Shown piece after piece: positions 1 through 9,086 of a stretch of 64,000 nt of DNA. The notes below the pieces were generated by a model. That model ran no database searches. It was given only the letters and a program-made list of their open reading frames with translations, and was not told the DNA's origin. The position numbers were made by a program, and so were the translations under genes. Location: NCBI GenBank assembly GCA_003225175.1, contig QIBA01000048.1, forward strand, positions 1 through 64,000, given 5' to 3'. Within the stretch, counting starts at the first letter, position 1; every line of letters begins with the position of its first letter. Source of the DNA: Acidobacteriota bacterium. GTDB lineage: Bacteria; Acidobacteriota; Terriglobia; Terriglobales; Acidobacteriaceae.

Positions 1-91
1 CTCCTACGTGGATCATTCCGTGCCTCCTTCAGGGTTCTGTGCTTCGAGCACGAATGTACCCTCTGGGAGGCACGCCTGCTTTCATCACATC

Positions 92-240
92 TGAGCCCTC
101 TTCGTGCGAAGGATCTCCCGCGATATTTCAGACTTGATTGCTGTGTCTCGGCTCTTCGGTCCAGATTCTCGTAGAAAGCCGTGACAGGGCGATTTAGTCC
201 GACGAATCGCGGGAGATCCTTCGCCCACAAGAGGGGCTCA
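92..240. repeat. Long imperfect inverted repeat downstream of ppc
   Basis: The arms at 92-124 and 206-240 are nearly complementary over about 33 bases. They share an AAGGATCTCCCGCGAT core and enclose about 80 bp. The right arm is followed by CAGGATGACAG, similar in style to the ends of the elements at 21205-21357 and 36191-36372. The element lies 3' of ppc and could form a long stem-loop that ends transcription, or be a dispersed repeat copy. The rest of 1-297 shows no gene. A second small inverted pair (GTGCCTCC and GGAGGCAC) lies near 19-75. Confidence 0.6.
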
Positions 241-297
241 GGATGACAGGGCCTTATGTGGCTTTGATAACACGCAATTCCAATCCGAGCCACTTTC

Positions 298-3036
298 TCA
301 CCCCGTATTCCTCAAACCCGCGGCGATGCCATTGATCGTGGCTCCCAGCACGTAATCCAGATCCTCACTCTTCTCTTCGGCCCGCTTACGGCGCAACAGC
401 TCGGCCTGAAGGATGCTCATAGGATCGACATACGGATTTCTCAACCGAATCGAGCGCGCCAAAATCTGGTTGTTCTGGAGCAAACAAGGTTGGTCCGTGA
501 TCTGGAGCAGCAGCTTCTTTGTGCGCAAGAACTCCGATTCCAAAATGTTGAAGACTCGAGCACGCAACTCTTCATCGCTAACCAGTGTGGAATACAGCCG
601 TGCGATATTGAAGTCGGCCTTGGCGAGTCCCATTTCGGAATTTTCGAGCAGGTCGCTGAATAGCGGGAACTCTTTGTACATCCGTCGCAGCGTGTTCGCT
701 CCATCCGGGTTGGCCAGGAATTGCTCCAGGGCATGCCCAACGCCGAACCATGCAGGCAGCAGGCATCGGCTCTGCATCCAGCCGAAGACCCACGGAATCG
801 CGCGCAGATCTTCGAGGCTGCGCGTTTGTTTGCGTTTGGCAGGACGCGATCCGATCTTCACGTTCTGCAGCTCGCCGATGGGCGTGGACTGCTCGAAATA
901 CACCATCACGTCCGGATTTTCAGCTATGTTCCGGCGATAGAATTCGAAAGCTGTGCGCGAAAGCTCCTCCATGGCCGCTTCCCACTGCGCGTCGTCTCCC
1001 ACTTTGGGACCATTAGGACGAACAAGAGCTTCGAGTGAAGCCGCAACCATTAACTCGAGAGAGCGCTCAGCTAAAATCGGTTCCGCATACTTCCAGTTGA
1101 GCACTTCGCCCTGTTCCGTAATCTTGAAATGCCCGCTAAACGCTCCCACAGGCTGCGCCACCACCGCGCGATGTGTGGGACCTCCGCCGCGCCCGACCGT
1201 TCCGCCGCGCCCATGAAAGATAGTCAGATGAACATTGCACTCGCGTGCCACGCGATGCAGTTCCCGATGCGCTTTATAGATTTCCCACAGGCTGGTGAGC
1301 ATGCCTCCGTCTTTGTTGCTGTCGGAGTAGCCCAGCATCACTTCCTGTCTTCGCTGCCATGAATCGAGCAGCCGAGCGTAAGCAGGCGAACTCCACAATT
1401 CACGACAAATCGCGGGGCATGCGCGAAGATCCTGAATAGACTCAAATAGCGGAACGGGCATCAATCCCGGATCGTCGCCCTTGCCTTCCACTTGAACTCC
1501 CGAGATCGACGCCAGCCGAACCACATTAAAGACATCCTGGGCCGAGGTCGCGCCACTGATGACATAACTGCGAACTGCTTCGGGAGGATATCGACGCTTC
1601 AGCTCTCCCGTGGCTCGGGCTGTGTCGAGGACAAGCCGCATATTCTCCGAGGTGGATGTTAAGTCGTGGCCGGGCCGCGCAGTCAGAGTCTCGATAGCTT
1701 CAGAATGGAACTTGGCGTGTTGGCGAATGTCGAGCGTGTGCAGGTGAAAGCCAAAGGTCTCGACAATGATTAGCAGTGGATCAATGAGCTCCTCAGCGAT
1801 ACGCCCACCCCAGTTTTCGGCGAGACTCTCGCGCACCAATTGCAGATCCGCGATAAACTCGGCGGGTTTCGCATATGCGCCGTCAGCATCGGCGCTTTTG
1901 ACCGCCCGCGCCAGGCGCTCTTGTACATAGAGTAAGAAATGGCGATAGGCCTCGGTCTCCGAATATGTAAGAGCCCGCGCATGCACGTCGGAAAAACGCG
2001 TGGCGTAGTGCTTCAGTGCGTCTCCCAATTCGGTGGAAATTTTGCTGATGCTTGTGGCCGAGCTCAGGAGCACAAGAAGACCGCGAATCATTTGTCCATA
2101 GTTATGAAAAATCAATTCGCGCGCTAATTGCAGCGCCTGCTCCGTGCTGGCGACGGTAACGAAGGGATTCCCATCGCGATCGCCGCCGATCCAGGAACCG
2201 AAGGCAATCATACGTGGCAGATCGGAAATTCCGATATCGGACTGGAACTCTGCGTTCAGTGCCCGGGCAATGTTTTCGTAGACTTCCGGTACACTGCGGA
2301 TCAGGCTGGCACGGTAATAGTCCAGTCCCATTTTGATCTCATCACGCACAGTCGGCGTGCGACGGCGAACCTCGTCGCTCTGCCAAAGCGCGGTGATCTC
2401 GGCCGCGATTTCTTCAGCTACCTTCTCAGCTGTTTCATCGGTGAGCGGCGCGTTATCGAGACTCTCGAGCAGTCTTGATAATCGCTCGCGCTTCATCAGC
2501 ACCGTCCGCCTCGCGATCTCGGTCGGATGTGCCGTGAAGACCGGGATCGCGTAGACGCAGCGCATTGCCTTGATCACTTCCTCAAGACTGATTCCTGCAG
2601 CTTTGAAGCGGCGGAAACTCCCCGCGATCGTGCCTGCCTGCGGCTCGCTGTGATTCACTTGTGCTGCTCGCCGGCGGCGTTTGCGGTGGTTGGTCTCCGC
2701 CAGGTTGACTAGCTCGAAATAGATGGCGAACGCCCGCACCACCAGGAAGGCATGGCGCAAGTCCATCGTGCGCAGCGATGGGTCTTCCGCAATCTTTCCC
2801 TGCTCGCGCTGCTGAATGCTGAGATTCCGCAGTCGCTCAACTGAGTCGAAGACCTCCAGCCCAGCCTGCTCCTTGATCACCTCACCCAGGATCCGCCCGA
2901 GATTGCGCACGTCCCGGCGCAATGGAGCCTCTTTGAGCTCGGGATCGGAGGCGATCAGTTCGCGCAGATGCTGCTGCTGGTCCCGTACATGCCATAGTGG
3001 TTCTAGTGGACCTATCGCCTTGGACGCTCGCGGCAT
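298..3036 (-). CDS. ppc: Phosphoenolpyruvate carboxylase
   Basis: This cytosolic anaplerotic enzyme adds bicarbonate to phosphoenolpyruvate to give oxaloacetate and phosphate. The 912-residue product is full length for the bacterial family (about 880-930). Visible motifs are the catalytic-His signature TAHPTE with His at residue 170, GGDRDGNPFVT near 290, GYSDSNKDGG near 590, and the glycine-rich active-site loop FHGRGGTVGRGGGPTH near 625. The extreme C-terminus LRNTG matches the family's conserved Asn-Thr-Gly end, so the gene is complete. It is transcribed alone and divergently from the aldehyde oxidoreductase operon. No clear Shine-Dalgarno precedes the ATG, so the start could be a few codons off. 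Confidence 0.97.
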   Translation of the reverse strand: MPRASKAIGPLEPLWHVRDQQQHLRELIASDPELKEAPLRRDVRNLGRILGEVIKEQAGLEVFDSVERLRNLSIQQREQGKIAEDPSLRTMDLRHAFLVVRAFAIYFELVNLAETNHRKRRRRAAQVNHSEPQAGTIAGSFRRFKAAGISLEEVIKAMRCVYAIPVFTAHPTEIARRTVLMKRERLSRLLESLDNAPLTDETAEKVAEEIAAEITALWQSDEVRRRTPTVRDEIKMGLDYYRASLIRSVPEVYENIARALNAEFQSDIGISDLPRMIAFGSWIGGDRDGNPFVTVASTEQALQLARELIFHNYGQMIRGLLVLLSSATSISKISTELGDALKHYATRFSDVHARALTYSETEAYRHFLLYVQERLARAVKSADADGAYAKPAEFIADLQLVRESLAENWGGRIAEELIDPLLIIVETFGFHLHTLDIRQHAKFHSEAIETLTARPGHDLTSTSENMRLVLDTARATGELKRRYPPEAVRSYVISGATSAQDVFNVVRLASISGVQVEGKGDDPGLMPVPLFESIQDLRACPAICRELWSSPAYARLLDSWQRRQEVMLGYSDSNKDGGMLTSLWEIYKAHRELHRVARECNVHLTIFHGRGGTVGRGGGPTHRAVVAQPVGAFSGHFKITEQGEVLNWKYAEPILAERSLELMVAASLEALVRPNGPKVGDDAQWEAAMEELSRTAFEFYRRNIAENPDVMVYFEQSTPIGELQNVKIGSRPAKRKQTRSLEDLRAIPWVFGWMQSRCLLPAWFGVGHALEQFLANPDGANTLRRMYKEFPLFSDLLENSEMGLAKADFNIARLYSTLVSDEELRARVFNILESEFLRTKKLLLQITDQPCLLQNNQILARSIRLRNPYVDPMSILQAELLRRKRAEEKSEDLDYVLGATINGIAAGLRNTG

Positions 3037-3366
3037 TGTTCAAAAGCTACCAGACGCGGAGTAATTCCACCTACGCAGCCGAAGATTGGTCGTATTCGGC
3101 GCGAGCAGCGGTCCACGGGCCGCTGTCGGAAAGTTCCGCCTTTATTGTGTTACGACGGGTGCCCTGCGCTCCGTTTTTAAGAGGAGGCATTTTGGTTTAT
3201 CGATTTTGAAGATCTACACAGCGTCGCTCGACGCAGGCGCAAAGGATGGGGGGGGACCCTAAGCGTCTTCAGACCAATTTGTTCAGTAAAACGCATTCTG
3301 CAAAGAAACGGCCGTTGCGCTACCATTTCCGGTTACTTCTGAAGCACTCACAAAGGAGACCATAGG
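3037..3366. other. Divergent intergenic region between ppc and the Mo oxidoreductase operon
   Basis: This 330-bp gap must hold the promoters for ppc (minus) and the FeS-Moco-FAD operon (plus). I see no gene, no riboswitch-like structure and no convincing operator palindrome. An eight-G run lies near 3248-3255. A clear Shine-Dalgarno (AAAGGAG) sits just ahead of the plus-strand start at 3367. Confidence 0.5.
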
Positions 3367-3993
3367 ATGAGTGATCAGGAATCCCCCAAGGACTCAGGAA
3401 TTTCTCGGCGTAAGTTCCTGAAAATCTCCGCGATAACTACGTCTGCCCCGCTCGTTCTTGGCCCTACCGTTCTGGAAGTCGAAGGACAGGAAGTTCACGT
3501 CTTCGGTCCCGGTAAGGTTCCAGTTGCTCTCAACGTGAATGGCAAGCGCCTCGGCGCGAACCTTGAGCCTCGCGTGACTCTGCTCGACGCCCTCCGCGAA
3601 AAATTCGAGGTCACAGGACCAAAGCGAGTTTGTGACCGCGCAGCCTGCGGAGCTTGCACCGTTCTGCTGGATAACAAGGCCGTGTATTCCTGCTCGGTCT
3701 TGGCCATTGAGGCACAGGGTAAGCAGATCCTGACGACCGATGGCTTGGCTCCTCAGGGACAGCTGCATCCTGCTTCTGCCGCGTTCGTCGACAATGACGC
3801 GCAGCAGTGCGGCTTCTGCACGCCTGGATTCGTGATGGCCACTAAGGCCTTTGTCGATAAGCATCCGAATGCGACGCCTGAAGAGATAGCCCGGGGTCTA
3901 GGTGGCAACTTCTGCCGCTGCGGAACTTACGCGGGCATTAAAGGCGCTGTGGCCCAGCTCTCCGGACCCCAGCCACAGAAAGGCGGAGCATAG
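3367..3993 (+). CDS. Aldehyde/xanthine oxidoreductase [2Fe-2S] subunit with Tat signal
   Basis: This is the electron-transfer subunit of a xanthine-oxidase-family molybdenum hydroxylase. The N-terminus carries a twin-arginine motif SRRKFLK (residues 13-19) followed by a hydrophobic stretch, so the assembled complex is probably exported folded to the periplasm, as known for E. coli PaoABC (YagTSR). The plant-type ferredoxin cluster is bound by Cys89, Cys94, Cys97 and Cys109. The second helical cluster uses CGFC (148-151) and CRC (183-185). Length (208 residues) fits the family. The next gene starts 2 bp after the stop, so the subunits are co-translated. The substrate cannot be read from the sequence. 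An aldehyde is the most likely guess from the Pao-like layout. Confidence 0.93.
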   Translation: MSDQESPKDSGISRRKFLKISAITTSAPLVLGPTVLEVEGQEVHVFGPGKVPVALNVNGKRLGANLEPRVTLLDALREKFEVTGPKRVCDRAACGACTVLLDNKAVYSCSVLAIEAQGKQILTTDGLAPQGQLHPASAAFVDNDAQQCGFCTPGFVMATKAFVDKHPNATPEEIARGLGGNFCRCGTYAGIKGAVAQLSGPQPQKGGA

Positions 3994-3995
3994 TC

Positions 3996-6173
3996 ATGGC
4001 AGAGAACACTTATCAGTGGCCCGATGCGAGCAAGCGCAAGCTGATCGGCAAGCGCATCAACCGCGTCGATGGGCCTGCGAAGGCTTCAGGACGCGCCAAG
4101 TACACCTATGACATTGTTCGTCCCAACATGCTGTACGGCGATAGCGTCAAGTGCCCATACGCTCACGCGCGCGTAAAAAGCATCGACAGCTCGGCCGCCG
4201 AGAAGATGCCCGGCGTAAAGGCCGTCCACATCATTCATGGCCCAAACGACGGAGCCAAGGGCGAAGTCTTCTGGGCTGGGACAGATATTGTCGCTGTAGC
4301 TGCGGTTGACGAGCCGACAGCGGGTGATGCCGTGCGCGCGATCAAAGTCGAGTACGAGCAGCTTCCTCACTTCGTTCTGAACGATAAAGAGCCGAACCTC
4401 TCCGAGGCTCAGAAAGGCGAACTTTACAAAGTCGCTCAGAAGGAGACCGTAGGAGACCCCGTTTCGGCATTTCAGCAGTCTGAAGTCACGCACGAGGGCT
4501 ACTATGGCTCACCTGTGATCACTCACTGCTGCCTGGAAACCCACGGTAGCATCGCAGAGTGGACCGATCCGGATCATCTCTTCCTCCACATTTCCACGCA
4601 AAACGTTCCTGGAATTGGCGAACAGGTGGCTAAAGCCATCGACATGCCTGCGGCAAACGTTCACGTGCATCAGGACCATGTGGGTGGTGGATTCGGCAGC
4701 AAGCTTGGCCTCGATCCGTGGGGCATTGCCGCAGCGCAGCTCTCGAAAAAGGCAGGCGGTGTTCCGGTAAAGATGATGCTCAACCGAGCAACCGAACTGG
4801 AGACTGCGGGTTGCCGCCCATCGGCTTACGCTCGCGTGAAGGTGGGCGCGAAAAAAGACGGAACGCTCCTCGCATGGGAGTCTTACGCGTGGGGATCAGG
4901 CGGGCCCACCGCGCCCGGATCACTTGCCATTCCGTATATCTGGAAGATACCGAATCAGCAGAAACAGTACGTTGGCGTGGTAAACCATATCGGACCGTCG
5001 CGCGCTTGGCGTGCTCCAAACCATCCGCAGATGTGCGTACTCACCATGTGCGCGCTCGATGATCTTGCCGCGAAGTTAGGAATGGACGCCTTCGACTTGG
5101 TGAAGAAGAACATCGACCTGCTGGACCCGCGTTCGAAAATCTATTCTGAAGAGCTCGATGTGGCCAACGACCTCATGCAGTGGAAGTCGCTGTGGCATCC
5201 TCGCGGGGATAAGACCGATGGCCCAGTAAAACGCGGCCTTGGGCTCGCACTGCACACCTGGGGCGGACGCGGACATACCAGCAACTGCGATCTTTCAATC
5301 CATCCCGATGGATCAGTCGAAATCAAAATGGGAACACAGGATATCGGCACCGGAACCAGAACTTCAATACTGACGGTTGCCGCCGATACCCTCGGCATCC
5401 CTATGGAGGCAATCAGTCTTCAGATCGGCGACAACCAATATCCGCCCGACAGCGCCTCCGGCGGCAGCAGCACCATTGGCGGAGTCAGTTCGGCCACGTT
5501 CCGCGCTGCTACGGACGCAAAGAGGCAACTCCTTGCGAAAGTTGCTGCCACTCTGAATGCGCAGCCGAATGAGTTAGAGATCGTTGAGAGCCGGGTGCGC
5601 GTTGCCAGTGATCCAAACCGCGGCCTTGGCTGGAAGGAAGCCTGTTCCAGACTCGGGGCGCAGACGCTCACAGTACGCGGCACGAATCCGGGAGAAGGCG
5701 ACCTGATCAACAGCGGAGTGGGGGGCGTGCAGATGGCCGACGTGTCGGTCGACATTGAAACCGGCATCGTGAAAATCAACAAGATGGTTGCCGTCCAGGA
5801 CTGCGGTCTTGTGATCAGCCCCAAACAGGCCGAAAGCCAAGTTTTGGGCGCTATGATCATGGGCGTGAGTTACGCGCTGTACGAAGAGAAAGTGATGGAT
5901 CAGACGACCGGACTGATGCTGAACAACAGTATGGATAATTATCGCCTCGCAGGAATCGGCGATGTTGGCGAACTGGTGGTACGCCTGATGACTGGTCCCG
6001 GTTACGACGAAAGGGGAGTGATCGGAATTGGCGAGCCACCGACGGTCTCGCCAGGTGCGGCGATCTCGAATGCCGTAGCCAATGCTATTGGCGTGCGAGT
6101 TCCCTACTTGCCGCTTACTCCGGAGCGCGTCCTGGCAGCGCTTGAGGGCCAGTCGGAAGGAGGCCGCGCATGA
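3996..6173 (+). CDS. Molybdopterin-binding catalytic subunit, xanthine dehydrogenase family
   Basis: This large subunit carries the molybdenum cofactor and performs the hydroxylation of an aldehyde or N-heterocycle. The 725-residue length matches stand-alone Moco subunits such as PaoC. The cofactor loop GGGFGSK lies near residue 230, and the catalytic glutamate is in GIGEPP near residue 680, just ahead of the family's C-terminal GAAISNAVANA helix. There is no signal peptide of its own, so export would rely on the Tat signal of the FeS partner. It overlaps the FAD subunit by 4 bp (ATGA). Such enzymes need molybdate, and a modABC locus lies about 8 kb downstream. Confidence 0.93.
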   Translation: MAENTYQWPDASKRKLIGKRINRVDGPAKASGRAKYTYDIVRPNMLYGDSVKCPYAHARVKSIDSSAAEKMPGVKAVHIIHGPNDGAKGEVFWAGTDIVAVAAVDEPTAGDAVRAIKVEYEQLPHFVLNDKEPNLSEAQKGELYKVAQKETVGDPVSAFQQSEVTHEGYYGSPVITHCCLETHGSIAEWTDPDHLFLHISTQNVPGIGEQVAKAIDMPAANVHVHQDHVGGGFGSKLGLDPWGIAAAQLSKKAGGVPVKMMLNRATELETAGCRPSAYARVKVGAKKDGTLLAWESYAWGSGGPTAPGSLAIPYIWKIPNQQKQYVGVVNHIGPSRAWRAPNHPQMCVLTMCALDDLAAKLGMDAFDLVKKNIDLLDPRSKIYSEELDVANDLMQWKSLWHPRGDKTDGPVKRGLGLALHTWGGRGHTSNCDLSIHPDGSVEIKMGTQDIGTGTRTSILTVAADTLGIPMEAISLQIGDNQYPPDSASGGSSTIGGVSSATFRAATDAKRQLLAKVAATLNAQPNELEIVESRVRVASDPNRGLGWKEACSRLGAQTLTVRGTNPGEGDLINSGVGGVQMADVSVDIETGIVKINKMVAVQDCGLVISPKQAESQVLGAMIMGVSYALYEEKVMDQTTGLMLNNSMDNYRLAGIGDVGELVVRLMTGPGYDERGVIGIGEPPTVSPGAAISNAVANAIGVRVPYLPLTPERVLAALEGQSEGGRA

Positions 6174-7165
6174 GAGCCTTCGAATACACCAGTCCCAAAC
6201 AGAAACAGCAGGCCGTTGGTCTTCTCGGACAGCAATGGAACGATGCTGAGGTTCTTGCCGGCGGAAGCGATCTGCTTGCTTTGATGAAGGACGACATCGT
6301 CCATCCCAAGCGACTGGTGAACGTGAAGGATGTCCAGGAACTGCGGGGCCTCAGCTTCACTCCATCGCGAGGTTTGCGCATCGGTTCCCTCATGACATTG
6401 TTCGAAATCTCCGAGGACGCGCAAGTGAAAGAACATTACCCCATATTGGCGCAAGCTGCCGGAGATGCAGCCAGTCCGCAGATTCGCAATGTGGCCACCA
6501 TCGGTGGAAACATGTGCCAGCGTCCACGATGCTGGTGGTTCCGAAATGGATTCGGACTGCTTGCGATGGGTCCGAATGGAAAGTCGCTCGTGGTTGCTGG
6601 CGACAATCGTCATCACGCGGTTCTTGGGAATGAGGGACCGGCTTACTTTGTGAGCCCGTCCAGCGTTGCTCCCGCATTAATCGCTTATAACGCACGCATT
6701 CGTCTCTTTGGCCCAAAGGGACCTCGCGAGATCCCTCTCGAGAAGTTCTTCGTCATCCCGAAGAGCGAAAATGAGCGCGAGCATGATCTACGGCCCAATG
6801 AAATCGTCACCGACTTGATCGTTCCCGCCCAGCCCTCCGGAGCGAAGGCCTCTCACTATGAAGTGCGGCAAAAGGCAGCTTTCGATTGGCCGTATGCCAC
6901 TGCGTCAGTAGTGCTGGACATGAACGGCGGCACAGTTCGTTCCGCGCGCGTAGTCATGAGTCACGTTGCGCCCATTCCCTGGGTTTCGAATGAAGCCGCG
7001 CAGGCGGTTGCTGGAAAGACGATTTCGGAACAGACCGCAGACGCAGCGGGAGCTGCTGCCCTGGCGAATGCTAAAAGTTTGGGCCGAAATAAGCACAAGA
7101 TCCAGCTGGCGCGAGTAGCCGTAAAACGAGCTCTGCTTCAGGCTGCCAAAGGAGGACAGGCATGA
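6170..7165 (+). CDS. FAD-binding subunit, xanthine dehydrogenase family
   Basis: This medium subunit passes electrons from the FeS clusters to FAD. The FAD pyrophosphate loop LAGGSDLL is near residues 28-35, and NVATIGGNMCQRPRCWWFR near 106-124 marks the conserved flavin region. In PaoB-type and 4-hydroxybenzoyl-CoA-reductase-type subunits this region leads into a loop with further cysteines for an extra [4Fe-4S] cluster. Here only the two cysteines of CQRPRC are present, so the extra cluster is probably missing. Length (331 residues) is normal. It overlaps both neighbours by 4 bp, which suggests tight translational coupling. Confidence 0.92.
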   Translation: MRAFEYTSPKQKQQAVGLLGQQWNDAEVLAGGSDLLALMKDDIVHPKRLVNVKDVQELRGLSFTPSRGLRIGSLMTLFEISEDAQVKEHYPILAQAAGDAASPQIRNVATIGGNMCQRPRCWWFRNGFGLLAMGPNGKSLVVAGDNRHHAVLGNEGPAYFVSPSSVAPALIAYNARIRLFGPKGPREIPLEKFFVIPKSENEREHDLRPNEIVTDLIVPAQPSGAKASHYEVRQKAAFDWPYATASVVLDMNGGTVRSARVVMSHVAPIPWVSNEAAQAVAGKTISEQTADAAGAAALANAKSLGRNKHKIQLARVAVKRALLQAAKGGQA

Positions 7166-7395
7166 TTGTCAATGATTTCGACCGCTTTAATACGAGCCAT
7201 CCCGATCTCTGTCCGTCGCTGCGCTGGAAGCGTATCTATCTGAACGTGGAGCCCGATCCGACAGTGCCTCCGGCGAACGACGGCAACTACTGGTGTGTAC
7301 ACACGCAGACCTGCATTGGGCCCGACGGCCAAGTAGCTGAACCAGGCAATTGCCGTGCGCATCGTCCGTGTCACGGAACGGGCAAGTGCGGGTGA
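7162..7395 (+). CDS. Small Cys-rich protein coupled to the Mo oxidoreductase
   Basis: I do not recognise this 77-residue family. It is probably a real gene: its ATG overlaps the stop of the FAD subunit by 4 bp, on the same strand and in the same operon style as the other subunits. It has six cysteines, four of them in CVHTQTC and CHGTGKC, with several nearby histidines. That suggests a bound metal or FeS cluster, or disulfides if exported. There is no signal peptide or membrane segment. It could be an accessory or extra electron-transfer subunit, perhaps compensating for the cysteine-poor FAD subunit, but that is conjecture. Confidence 0.7.
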   Translation: MIVNDFDRFNTSHPDLCPSLRWKRIYLNVEPDPTVPPANDGNYWCVHTQTCIGPDGQVAEPGNCRAHRPCHGTGKCG

Positions 7396-7544
7396 TCTGG
7401 AGAAGGCGCATAAACACTGGACTTTTCGTCTCGCCAGAGAGACGATGAAAGAAGCGGTTTGCAGCGATTTTGCTGAGCGAAACAGCTGAGTGAAGCTAAA
7501 TTCTTTTCCGTTCTGGAACATCGAAGTCATTGAGGGAGTGCGGT

Positions 7545-8219
7545 ATGCGCAATGTTTGGAAAGGTCTACTAGTTACTCTGCTGAGTGGCGCAGTGGCCTT
7601 CGCGAGTCAAGGACAAAAGATTACCGGCGACTATCTCGAAAGTCGCAGCGCGGATGTCTATGTGGCGCAATGCTTCGCCAACGGTGAAGTGGGACTCGTC
7701 GGGGACCAGGCGCTGCTCGCGTGGCATGTCCGCAATGGAAGTTGGAACGGACAAAAGCTCGATGGGCTCACGGTAATTGCTGCTGTGAAGGCGAATGCAA
7801 CGCTCGGCGATCCGTATGCTAATCCATATCCCGCCAAGTCGGTAATGCTGGTCGATGAGCAGGCAACGCCTGCCCAACGGAAAGCGTTGGTTTCATTTGC
7901 GCAGCATATGGGTGGAAAGCTCACCGACACCGTTCTTCGGGTGATTCCGACGACGATTGAGATGAACGTGCTGCCCGATCACGCGCATCACGGAGAAGCA
8001 ACGCTGCGCGCAGGAACCTTTGCTGAAATCCAAACTCGTGCACTGAATGAAGGCGACCACACCTGCGGCGCTGAGACGACCTACTATCCGCCATTAACGA
8101 AACTTGAACACTCCATGGCGGCAGTAGCCATGACTGATGAATACCAAGGCCCAGGGTTAGGCGTAGATTGGGACCGTCATGGCAAGCGAAGCGCCTTCGT
8201 CGGCACCTTTGCTGAATAG
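7545..8219 (+). CDS. DUF1326-like exported protein
   Basis: The ATG at 7545 was chosen because GAGGGAG lies 7-13 bases upstream; an in-frame TTG at 7530 would start inside that Shine-Dalgarno. The first ~22 residues are a plausible signal peptide (VWKGLLVTLLSGAVAFAS). The mature part begins with GDYLESRSADVYVAQCF, like the opening GxYxExCxCxxxCPC of DUF1326 proteins but with fewer cysteines, and ends with RSAFVGTF. The function of the family is unknown. The gene lies 150 bp after the oxidoreductase operon on the same strand and may be co-transcribed with it. Confidence 0.7.
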   Translation: MRNVWKGLLVTLLSGAVAFASQGQKITGDYLESRSADVYVAQCFANGEVGLVGDQALLAWHVRNGSWNGQKLDGLTVIAAVKANATLGDPYANPYPAKSVMLVDEQATPAQRKALVSFAQHMGGKLTDTVLRVIPTTIEMNVLPDHAHHGEATLRAGTFAEIQTRALNEGDHTCGAETTYYPPLTKLEHSMAAVAMTDEYQGPGLGVDWDRHGKRSAFVGTFAE

Positions 8220-8311
8220 TCCAGAACCTCAAAGCTGGGTAGGCGGACGCTATGTTGGATTTGATTCTTTAAGCTGAGACAATCAGCGCAAGGCGTTCTG
8301 ATTCCTGCACT

Positions 8312-8464
8312 TTAAACGTAGTGGAGTAAGTACAGGATCAGAATGATTAGCAGAATCGTTCCGAGCGTGCCGCTTGGGTAGTAGCCCCATCCCCGGCTGT
8401 ACGGGTAAACCGGAGCTGTTCCCAGAGCCAGCACCAGCAGAATTACGAGAAGAATCAGAATCAT
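8312..8464 (-). CDS. DUF3309 membrane microprotein
   Basis: This 50-residue frame reads MILILLVILLVLALG, then a central YPYSRGWGYYPSG motif, then a second hydrophobic stretch ending LLHYV. That two-helix layout with the aromatic-glycine hinge is the signature of DUF3309, small membrane proteins common in Proteobacteria and Acidobacteriota, with no known function. CAGGAG lies directly ahead of the ATG. The gene follows the decayed acetyltransferase on the same strand. Confidence 0.85.
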   Translation of the reverse strand: MILILLVILLVLALGTAPVYPYSRGWGYYPSGTLGTILLIILILYLLHYV

Positions 8465-8510
8465 CTCCTGTGTCCTCACGAACTCTGATTCCGCTACCGG
8501 CCATTGGGGT

Positions 8511-9086
8511 TGGCGCGCACGCCATTCTTCGGCAGCGATTTCCCATACTTCTGTTGAAAGGCGCCCGCATACCTAATCGCGTTCTTCCACTGCCACAACG
8601 CGCATGCCTTCTTTTTCCCAGATCCGGCGCGACGCCGTATTCGCAACCGCTTTGGGAACTCGCAAGACTGGAAACTTCGGCGTACTGAACCAGTACTCGG
8701 TGACCACTTCGCAAGCTTCAGTCATTAGCCCTTGTCTTGCCAAGGCAGGCCCAGCCAGAAGCCACGGTTCGCGTCTTTGTTCTTCGTCAGGCCGATACTT
8801 CCGATCACCTCACTCGGAGCACTATTGAGCGTCAATATCCACTGCCAGGCATCTCCTCGCTCCATCGCAGGAATAGCGATGTTCGGTAGAACTGAAACGC
8901 GACGTCGGCTGGATAAGGCCATGGGACTTGAGCCGTCAGGTAACGGACTATCTCCCATTTTGGAAACAAGGCCTGCACCTGGTCAGCGTCGGCAAGCTCC
9001 AGAGGACGCAACGTGAGCCGCAGGGTTTGTAGCGTTGGGATAAGCACAAGCTGAGAATCGGTCACAGCAACAAAGGCGCGTGTCAC
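8511..9086 (-). pseudogene. GNAT (RimJ/RimL-type) acetyltransferase, decayed
   Basis: Three pieces in different frames together make one N-acetyltransferase. The first piece (to about 8885) has LQTLRLTLRPLELADADQV and a WPYPADVAFQFYR segment. After a one-base loss it continues in a second frame with IAIPAMERGDAWQW, IGSIGL and FWLGLPWQDKG, to a stop near 8737. After another one-base loss the third frame gives LMTEACEVVTEYWF and VPKAVANTASRRIWEKEG, with an in-frame TAG after VEERD. Two frameshifts and one nonsense codon in a single gene argue for true decay rather than one sequencing error. The GTG start overlaps the nuoI stop. Confidence 0.8.
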
